From assembly GCA_033239005.1 (NCBI GenBank), contig BSQZ01000028.1:7760411-7824410 (forward strand): 64,000 nucleotides of DNA. The letters run 5' to 3'. Source of the stretch: Lamellibrachia satsuma. Its lineage: Eukaryota; Annelida; Polychaeta; Sabellida; Siboglinidae. Below the pieces are notes generated by a model, which was not told the origin of the DNA, searched no databases, and saw only the letters and a program-made list of their open reading frames with translations. Below are positions 13,570 to 24,920 of the stretch, in pieces; the first letter of the stretch is position 1; each line of letters starts with the position of its first letter. The position numbers and the translations under genes were made by a program.

Positions 13570-16500
13570 TGGGTGGTTGGGTGGGTGTACATATAACCAT
13601 TAATGGGGAGATGTAGAGATGGTAACAAAACTTCAGTTTGGGATATTTTTATAGTGCCAACTGAAATTAAAAACATGCCAGTTCTAGTGATGCATAAAAA
13701 TGCTGTATACATATTTAAATGCTAGTGTGTAAAGGGGAACCTAATGATTTAGTATAAAACACTGCATAAATAAGTTGATGCATAGAAATTATGTAATATG
13801 TAATTGTCCGGTTTTGTTAATTTAGTGGTTGAATATAGGAGGAAACCCCACATCTGCAAATCTTCAGCCACAACTTTTTTTTAACAATATCTACAACTTT
13901 TAAAATGTGATCAAATGCCCCATGTAATATTGTATGAGCAAATCTTTTTTCAACAAAGTTACAAAGCACATTACCAGTAGAAGTCTTTAGAACTGTTTTA
14001 AATGATGTGTAAACATTTCTACCAACACATGATTTAATTGTTAATTTAATTAAAATTAATTGTTAATTTAATTTAACTGAAGAGCTTAGAAGGTTAATTT
14101 AATTTAATTGACCAGAGAAATATGTGAGCTTAATTTAATTTAATTTGAGAATTTCTCAGTTAACTATAATTTAATTAACTTTTCAAGTTAATTCCCCCAT
14201 GCCTGATTGGCACACAGTGTTCGAGGGTCCTGTTCATGGAAAAAGGTGTTTAGAGGCTATCCCTGTTGTTACACAGATAGAGCAGATCAAGCACTTCCAT
14301 GCCATGCACAAGTTTCCACACATGTGACAAATATTGTGGGCGGTACGATTTAATAAATGGTTCATTTGCCCTTTTCGCTGTTTTTTTCTGACATTTTATC
14401 AAAACTTACCTACCTGTAAGAACTGCATACCCATACAAATGTCGCTACGAATGAACCAACAAGTTTCATGGATTTCTATGGTACAAAACTTAGACAATGA
14501 GCCCAACTGTGATTATGGAGTATGTAATGTCTGTACCAAAATAAAAAAGGAACTAAAAGTGGTCAACAAAAGCTTCTGCCTCACGAATCCATTAAGAACA
14601 CCCATAATTACAAAGGGTTATGGCAATATTTTATTATAACCAGGCACTACTGGTCTTTTTAATAGAATGATACATTTCTGGACACATTTTGTTCTGAGTT
14701 AGAGACTTAATTTCATGATTTCTGCCTCATGAATTATCTGTCTCACGTCTCACGAATCCCAAGTACAGTGTATTTTAATAAGTGTCCACAAACCCCATGA
14801 TACTGCACTGGAAGGACCACACACCCCATGATACTGCACTGGAAGGACCACACACCCCACGATACTGCACTGGAAGGACCACACACACCACGAAACTGCA
14901 CTGGAAGGACCACACACCCCACGATACTGCACTAGAAGGACCACACACCTCACAATACTGCACTGGAAGGACCACACACCGCACAATACTGCACTGGAAG
15001 GACCACACACCCCACGATACTGCACTGGAAGGACCACACACCCCACGATACTGCACTGGAAGGACCACACACCCCATGATACTGCACTGGAAGGACCACA
15101 CACCCCATGATACTGCACTGGAAGGACCACACACCCCATGATACTGCACTGGAAGGACCACACACCCCATGATACTGCACTGGAAGGACCACACACCCCA
15201 TGATACTGCACTGGAAGGACCATGAATTAAACATCCATTGTTACAAGCTGTAAATGTTGTTTCTATGTAAGTCCCACCAAGCTGACGGGACTTACATAGG
15301 AATGAAACCACACTGTTGCAATGATATTCATTTCTAAAGAAGGTCATACCACAAAAAGCAGAAACCTGTCACACAACATATCAGAATGAACTGTTGTAAT
15401 AAAACCACAGGAGGGAGTTTGTATGTCTCCTACATCTACTTGGAAAGAAGGCATGGGAAAGTTTGTATGTCTCCTACATCTACTTGGAAAGAAGGCATGG
15501 GAAAGTTTGTATGTCTCCTACATCTACTTGGAAAGAAGGCATGGGAAAGTTTGTATGTCTCCTACATCTACTTGGAAAGAAGGCTTGGGAAAGTTTGTAT
15601 GTCTCCTACATCTACTTGGAAAGAAGGCATGGGAAAGTTTGTATGTCTCCTACATCTACTTGGAAAGAAGGCATGGGAAAGTTTGTATGTCTCCTACATC
15701 TACTTGGAAAGAAGGCATGGGAAAGTTTGTATGTCTCCTACATCTACTTGGAAAGAAGGCATGGGAAAGTTTGTATGTCTCTACATCTACTTGGAAAGAA
15801 GGCATGGGAAAGTTTGTATGTCTCCTACATCTACTTGGAAAGAAGGCATGGGAAAGTTTGTATGTCTCCTACATCTACTTGGAAAGAAGGCATGGGAAAG
15901 GCAGGACACCAATAAAGTGTTCAGAAATAATGCCGTAGAGCAGTGTATGACCTTCACTAAAAATGTTGCTGGAGAGCAGGCCCAACAACTTTCAAATGTT
16001 GCTGGAGAGCAGGCCCAACAACTTTCAATTGTTGCTGGAGAGCAGGCCCAACAACTTTCAAATGTTGCTGGAGAGCAGGCCCAACAATTTTCAAATGTTG
16101 CTGGACAGCAGGCCCAACAACTTTCAAATGTTGCTGGACAGCAGGCCCAACAACTTTCAAATGTTGCTGGAGAGCAGGTCCAATTCACCCTGCTGCACCC
16201 TCATCCCGAGGTTGTTCAACTGCCCATGTAGCAACAGGATGAATAGTGAGAGGTAGCTACCAGCTTGTCCTCCATCGGGTCTGGTGATGTTTGTGTTTTC
16301 TAGCTATTTCTGCTTGACGATTCATGTTTGCTATTTTTTACTGGACATTTAATACATTGGGTATGACAATCTAATTTACACTCCCACAATCTGCTATATT
16401 TACTTATACAATTCAATGGTCGCAATATTTGTTTGCACTGTTTTCTTTTTATTGGTGGTATTTGAAAGGATGTCCTTTATTAAATGTCCAGTTGGTAAAC

Positions 16501-19500
16501 TATTAGCTTAACCATCTTGATCCATGACAAATATGAAAAAAAAATTCTAGGTGTTTTGATAGCACCAATATGTTATCTATTAGTTTTAGTAATCAAATTA
16601 TAAATTAATGGTATTCATTAAACAAACATTGAAAGTAAACATTGTTAGGATTTATGACTGACTACTGCCACTCACCTGTTCCTCAAGTAGCAACAAGACT
16701 GGTGACTTGACTGACTACTGCCACTCACCTGTTCCTCAAGTAGCAACAAGACTGGTGACTTGACTGACTACTGCCACTCACCTGTTCCTCCAGTAGCAAC
16801 AAGACTGGTGACTTGACTGATTACTGCCACTCACCTGTTCCTCAAGTAGCAACAAGACTGGTGACTTGACTGACTACTGCCACTCACCTGTTCCTCCAGT
16901 AGCAACAAGACTGGTGACTTGACTGATTACTGCCACTCACCCGTGCCTCCAGTAGCAACAAGACTGGTGACTTGACTGATTACTGCCACTCACCCATGCC
17001 TCCAGTAGCAACAAGACTGGTGACTTGACTGATTACTGCCACTCACCCGTGCCTCCAGTAGCAACAAGACTGGTGACTTGACTGATTACTGCCACTCACC
17101 CATGCCTCCAGTAGCAACAAGACTGGTGACTTGACTGATTACTGCCACTCACCCGTGCCTCCAGTAGCAACAAGACTGGTGACTTGACTGATTACTGCCA
17201 CTCACCCGTGCCTCCAGTAGCAACAACACTGGTGTCTGCATAGCTGCCTACCTTTTGAAACCCAAAAACGGAATATTTGGCAGGGGGTGGGTTTGGGAGG
17301 GGGCCTGCGGAAGCGGGGGTCAGGGGGCAGTCCCCATAAGCTGAAAAAAAATGCCATTTACAACACACAAGATTGAATTTCCTGATACCTTTTACTAATT
17401 CAAAGAATGCATACAATTCAAATGAACATTCAATAAGTCTTTTTGACAGGCTAAAACAGTAATTTTCGGCGTGTTCTTAACTGCACACAATTCCTCAGCT
17501 TTTTAATTCTGCGTATGTTTTGAAGACTTTGCATGCTGCATTACGTCGTTCTGCCCTCCATGGGAAATGTTGGTATCACAGCGACAGACCGTGCAAAATG
17601 TGTAGCTATCGCTGAGTCGTGATGTTTGCATGAACGCAAAATCTGTCTTGTACCGCACAAGGAACCGCTGTTTTTGCAGTACTTGTCTAGAATCCGGGCC
17701 CACCTCAATTGTACGATTGATGTCCAGAAGCCATGCACAATGCATACTGAACTACAGAACATGTAAATTATTAAACGTGTTATGCGTAAAAACACATTTA
17801 ATCGCCTTTTTCGAAGCTCAAATTTGCATATTTAACCTGAACTGAGTGCCATATTGCTCCCTTTATTCGCAAGATGGCGACACTTAAAGCAAGGTAAATA
17901 TGTGAATTCAAGCATCAATAAAGGTGATTAAAAGTGTTTTTACGCACAACATGGTTAATAATTTACATATCCCGTAGTTCAGTATGCATTGTGTATGGTT
18001 ACTATACATATTATGTCATAACGGCAACATTGAGGTAACGCCTTAACTCACTATCAGTGTCGCCATCTTGCAAATAAAAGGGGCAAAATGACGCTCAGTG
18101 CACTGTAGGTTAAATATGCGAATTCTAGCTTCGAAAAAGGCGATTAACTGTGTTCTTATGTACAACATGTTTAATAACTGACATGTTCCGTAGTTCAGTA
18201 TGCATTGTGCGTGCATGGTGCATGGTTAATGTACAAACTGCATGTTAATAATGGCAAAATTGAGGTGGGCCCGGATTCTAGACAAGTACCGTTTTTTGTT
18301 GTTGTCATTTTTGTTTGTTGACGATCGAAAACTCAGTACTGCTCTCACACTGTGAGTGCTCGATCAACAAAGAATCTGCATTGTAGAATACGGATTGGAG
18401 AAAAAATGACCGAATCAAAATTATTGAGCAGAATTTTTCAGAAAATGGGATATGATCGGCAGATTCGTGTTTCCGTATTCAGACTGTGAAAACAGAAAGA
18501 ATGCGTGAAAAACGGAAGGGTTGGCAGCTATGCACTCACTTGTTCCTCCAGTAGAAACAAGACTGATGACTTGACTGACTATTGCCACTCACCTGTTCCT
18601 CTATTAGAAACAAGACTGATGACTTGACTGACTATTGCCACTCACCTGTTCCTCCAGTAGAAACAAGACTGATGACTTGACTGACTATTGCCACTCACCT
18701 GTTCCTCCAGTAGAAACAAGACTGATGACTTGACTGACTATTGCCACTCACCTGTTCCTCCAGTAGAAACAAGACTGATGACTTGACTGACTATTGCCAC
18801 TCACCTGTTCCTCCAGTAGAAACAAGACTGATGACTTGACTGACTATTGCCACTCACCTGTTCCTCCAGTAGAAACAAGACTGATGACTTGACTGACTAT
18901 TGCCACTCACCTGTTCCTCCAGTAGAAACAAGACTGATGACTTGACTGACTATTGCCACTCACCTGTTCCTCCAGTAGAAACAAGACTGATGACTTGACT
19001 GACTATTGCCACTCACCTGTTCCTCCAGTAGAAACAAGACTGATGACTTGACTGACTATTGCCACTCACCTGTTCCTCCAGTAGAAACAAGACTGATGAC
19101 TTGACTGACTATTGTCACTCACCTGTTCCTCCAGTAGAAACAAGACTGATGACTTGACTGACTACTGCCACTCACCTGTTCCTCCAGTAGAAACAAGACT
19201 GATGACTTGACTGACTACTGCCACTCACCTGTTCCTCCAGTAGAAACAAGACTGATGACTTGACTGACTATTGCCACTCACCTGTTCCTCCAGTAGAAAC
19301 AAGACTGATGACTTGACTGACTATTGAAACTCACCTGTTCCTCTAGTAGAAACAAGACTGATGACTTGACTGACTACTGCCACTCACCTGTTCCTCCAGT
19401 AGAAACAAGACTGATGACTTGACTGACTACTGCCACTCACCTGTTCCTCCAGTAGAAACAAGACTGATGACTTGACTGACTATTGCCACTCACCTGTTCC

Positions 19501-22500
19501 TCCAGTAGAAACAAGACTGATGACTTGACTGACTATTGCCACTCACCTGTTCCTCCAGTAGAAACAAGACTGATGACTTGACTGACTATTGCCACTCACC
19601 TGTTCCTCCAGTAGAAACAAGACTGATGACTTGACTGACTATTGAAACTCACCTGTTCCTCCAGTAGAAACAAGACTGATGACTTGACTGACTACTGCCA
19701 CTCACCTGTTCCTCCAGTAGAAACAAGACTGATGACTTGACTGACTACTGCCACTCACCTGTTCCTCCAGTAGAAACAAGACTGATGACTTGACTGACTA
19801 TTGCCACTCACCTGTTCCTCCAGTAGAAACAAGACTGATGACTTGACTGACTATTGCCACTCACCTGTTCCTCCAGTAGAAACAAGACTGATGACTTGAC
19901 TGACTATTGCCACTCACCTGTTCCTCCAGTAGAAACAAGACTGATGACTTGACTGACTATTGCCACTCACCTGTTCCTCCAGTAGAAACAAGACTGATGA
20001 CTTGACTGACTATTGCCACTCACCTGTTCCTCCAGTAGAAACAAGACTGATGACTTGACTGACTATTGCCACTCACCTGTTCCTCCAGTAGAAACAAGAC
20101 TGATGACTTGACTGACTATTGCCACTCACCTGTTCCTCTAGTCGAAACAAGACTGATGACTTGACTGACTATTGCCACTCACCTGTTCCTCTAGTAGAAA
20201 CAAGACTGATGACTTGACTGACTATTGAAACTCACCTGTTCCTCTAGTAGAAACAAGACTGATGACTTGACTGACTATTGCCACTCACCTGTTCCTCTAG
20301 TAGAAACAAGACTGATGACTTGACTGACTACTGCCACTCACCTGTTCCTCCAGTAGAAACAAGACTGATGACTTGACTGACTATTACCACTCACCTGTTC
20401 CTCTAGTAGAAACAAGACTGATGACTTGACTGACTATTGCCACTCACCTGTTCCTCTAGTAGGTTCTCACAGGCCTCGTGCAAGGCGTTAGTCTTCATTG
20501 AAACATTCACATACTTTGACTTGAGTTCACTGAGGAAATGGAGTGCCTGTGACACTTCACTCACCACAGAGCTGCACTCATCCTGATATGCCTTCAAGTC
20601 ATCCATATATTCTCTGTATCACACACACAGCAATATTAATCTGGATTTAATGTTTCCAAGTACATCACCAGCTTCCGTAAGCTTATAGGAATTTCACTTA
20701 ACTCAGCACAAGCTAACCATGAAAGATCAAAAGACTGATAGTCATGTTATCTGTAAAATGAGGCACTAAGAAGGGAAACAGTGTGGAACCGTCTGTCATA
20801 GTGAGACAGTGACATTTTAGTCAGCACACCAACACATCTGTACCAACAGTTGCAGCTACAGAGATTACATGTTGAGAGCAAGAGGAGAACACTCTTGGAG
20901 AACTACACAATGTCTCTTACATGTTTCATAATTTAGCAGTAAATTTATAGTTACACATCAACAATTTAAATTGAAAACTACCAAATTTTAGGAGATTTAT
21001 GCAGTACAGCAGAGGGTTGGCTGAAGCCAAGGTTATGTGCAACGGTGCAATAACGTTGGCTGAAGCCAAGGTTATGTGCAACGGTGCAATAAATTCACAG
21101 AAAACATTATCCGTTTCAAGCAAACATTCAAAGCTATCATTCGTAAGTTAAGACGATTTTGCCTTCATTGCAACGGTTAGTGCCTAACTGGTAAATGCCA
21201 TCAAGTACAGTGCCCTCAATACCTGGCTCTTCTGCCTCTTGTGCCAAGAGTATGAAGACCAAAAGGCACTGCTCTTCCATATTAAGGTCTGTTGGCTCTC
21301 ACTGGGAACGTTGGCCAGAAACAGTCCTGAAAATTTGTAGAGAAACTCTCGGATAAAGGTGGCTCTTGAAGCTGGTGTGCTTGAATGACAAAGTTTTCTA
21401 TGTGAACTCGCTTAACAAGTCACACCAAGGCTGGTTCATCAACTTGTCAAAGCACACCTGCCTTCCATGCAGAAGGAGTTTCAGACATACTTCCCAGATC
21501 TGAGTGCGCTGGATTCAAATTTCATCCATTCAGTGTGGAGGTGCAATCTCTCTCAAACGGTATGCAGGAGAACTTTTTGGAGTTTGTGAACGACGTGATG
21601 CATTTGAAGCTCTTCCCCTGACAAAGTTCTGGTCTAGGATGCATCCATTTGGCTGGTGTTGCCTGTGAGGGCATTGTTGATGTTTCCATCTACATATCTC
21701 TGCTAGCGAGGTTTCTGTGCAACTTTCTGCATGAAAAGTAAATTTTGTGCCCGACCGTGCATGAAGGATGACCTCCTCGTCTCCTTATCCAAAAGTGTCT
21801 CCAGAACCGAGGCCCTCATTTTGACGAAGCAAGCTCAGCCCTCACATTGTTTTCTTTACCTCATTCGTTAATAATTCTGACACTATGATGGGGTACCCGG
21901 CTGATCATCTCAGGACGCAGGGAGAAAAAGGCTGGGAACTGCTGATGTAGCAGGTCAAGCACACTTTAGGTGAAGTCAAGTTGCTGACAGTCTGTGTCTA
22001 GTACTAGGGTAAGATAAAAAAAATGTATGCATGAGTTTCATAATTAATTGAAAGAAACAAAATATATTGATTTATCATTTACATTTGTAGTTATTTACTG
22101 TTTGCAGAAAATGCATTTGTTTGTAATTAAAACTGAGAGCCCGAACATGACAGTCTATAGATTATATTTTACTTCAGTCATGAACTATGCATAGTTTTGA
22201 TGTTGGTGCAGACCTGTGTTGAAACTGTTCTTCTTCTTCAATTTTCTCTTCCACTTCAGAAAACCAGAGAAAGAACTATAACACAAAATACAAAGGAATT
22301 CTTCTGAATATTTAATGCTAAAATCTCTATGAATAAAGTGATACGCTGTGCTGAAATTTGCCAATACAATAATAGCCCCTCTGGACAACTACCCCCTCAC
22401 ATAAAAAATTTGGTGTGGACAAGTAGTTTTTCACATGAACAACTAATAGAAATAATAAACGACATGCAACTATCACGCAGCAGTGAAACATTATTCCTAA

Positions 22501-24880
22501 TCTGTGACAATGATTAATTAGTATATTTAAGAGACAGATGTACACTAAATTATAACATTTATTATGGGGTAATTCAATATTTCATTGTCATTCACACACA
22601 CCCTATAACACAGGTTTAGACCCATTCAGGTTGGACCATGGTGAGTCACAAGGTTGTGCTGTGTGATCTTTGAAGGGCACAATGTGATCTCCGAAGGGCA
22701 CAATGTGATCTCCGAAGGGCACAATGTGATCTTTGAAGGGCACAATGCCATACTGAGTTGGAAAAGTCAAAGACAATCATTGTTTCATCATATTTTAGTG
22801 ATGGACATCCAGTGTATATAAATAATAATGCCCTTTTTTTACCTAGAAAGAATTATTTTTTATAAAATGTAAGTAATATGCATGAACATACATGTAAACT
22901 GTAGCAGGGAAACTGGGACTTTACCTGCTGTGCATTCTCAATCTTCTCCTCTGTCAACTTAGAGAACTGTTGTGACAATAAGTCCAGTTGTGGCCCAGCA
23001 GTTGGTCGAGGAAGCAATGTCAAGGAATCATCAAGCGGCAACTGCAAAGTAATAAACATAACAATGATAACATTCTTATTGAACAATACAGAATTGAAAT
23101 AAACTTTAATGCAGAATAAAAGAATGAATTGTCTATAATCATGATTAAGCTGTAATAATAACAGCATGAACAGAACAAGCTAATTACTGAAGAACAATGC
23201 TGAAAGTATGTTAGACGTGTCATTTAAAATTAAACAGTAATGTAGGTAGTAGGCGTGCTTTGGACTGTGCATAGTAAATAATTAATTAATCATGTTGTGG
23301 TAGACAACACAAGGGTGTCATTGTTCATCAACTGTGAAGTTGTATCATTATATAGTGCAAATGCAATCAGAAAGCCAAACCGTCACCTGGTTCACTGGAT
23401 ATCACCTGTCTGACAGCAACAAGGCACAAGCAAGCTATGCAGGGTAGACTGTCATATATTTTATATTAACTCATAACTGTATAGTTATTATAACTGTTAT
23501 TATCAGGAGATCGTGATGTTTGGGAAAATTAAATTAAGACATTGTTTTAGTAGTTTATGTTAATCCTTTCAATATACATAAATAACAAATACCATATTTC
23601 AACAAAATGTCTCTCTAACACATGCACGCAGCTCAGCTCAGCACAACTCAGTTCAGCTCAACGCACGCATGCACTCACACACACACCAGGTCTGGAGTAA
23701 TAGTAATATGTAATAATTACAAATATTCATATAATAATAACATATAGAACAGAACATGATGTAATAGTAATAGAAAGCAATGCAATAGTAATTGAGCTAT
23801 TACATTTCTATTACAACTGAATATTTAAATCACATAGCCGAATCAAAGGAGTCTACACTTGGGATTAATGTTGGCTTCTTCCAAGTTCCAATAGCCCATA
23901 AAAACAATCAAAAGTGAGAGGCCATGTACAGTTGACACAGCATTAAATGGTCCTTTGAAGCCAGTTTCCTATCTACCTAGCCTTTTTTTCATACAAGCCT
24001 ATAAGATGGCCCTACATGCTGGCCATTAATTAACTGATGGTCACTTATTGGATAAGGGTTCCAGCACCAAGTAGATTGTCTTTAACATCTGTATCAATCA
24101 TTGCCATGCTGGATGTTTTAAACAAAATCCAGCAGCTTACACCAACTTTTGGTCCAACTCTGTGTGAACATGAGTACCCATGATCACAGCTTTAATTTTG
24201 AGTTTTCAGCAAATCAGGTTGGAATTGTAAGAAAGAGACCAACAAATCATAGATAACTTCTTGAGTAATGAGTTATTGTTGCGAACTACTGAACTATGGA
24301 ATGAACACACATGTACATTTATGTATATACTCCAAAATGTTTAATACAAAAAATATTTCTGATGTAAAAATTTAATAGTAATAGCTTACAATGTAATAGT
24401 AATAGATTACATTGCCTTCAGCATGTAATAGTAAATAAATAAATAGTTCACTTATATAGCGCCAAATCTAGTTAAAAACTACTCAAGGCACTTTACATTA
24501 TAACATAATTAAATAAAACGTTTAATTAGATAATTTAAATTATATTAAATAATTTTAATTACATTAGAAAGAAAAATAAGTAATAGTAACAATTTACATT
24601 GAAATGGTGTGTGCCTGACATGCACAGACATACTCACAGTCACAAAAACGCAGTCACAAACACAGCTGAACACGCAGACAGTGCCAGACACATATGCAGA
24701 CAACTACACACAAATAAGGCCAAACACTAATTCTTTTAAAAACATTTTTTAGGTGTTTGCACTTGAAGATTTAAACAAAAGTTAGAAATTTCAAATACTT
24801 TTCAAATGGATCAAATAAGGCTTGGGGCAATTAACTTGAAAATTTAGTCAATTACCAATAATCGATACATATATATATCA

Positions 24881-24920
<40 letters not shown>

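Noticed and set aside
14334..14639. 101-codon ORF with CNVCTKIKKELKVV
   Set aside because: No family match, no supporting splice sites, antisense in COG3 intron 4.
14750..16256. Repetitive-peptide ORFs on both strands over the 31, 44 and 33 bp arrays
   Set aside because: Several frames are open together in each array and they follow the DNA unit; no start context, splice sites or family similarity.
17239..18532. 8-bp target duplication for the insertion in the 53-bp array
   Set aside because: I compared the flanks (ctggtgtc/ctggtgtctg against cactcactt) and they do not match, so superfamily assignment by duplication is not possible.
16655..20447. CRISPR-like repeat array
   Set aside because: The 53-bp units are contiguous with no unique spacers, and the setting is an animal gene intron.
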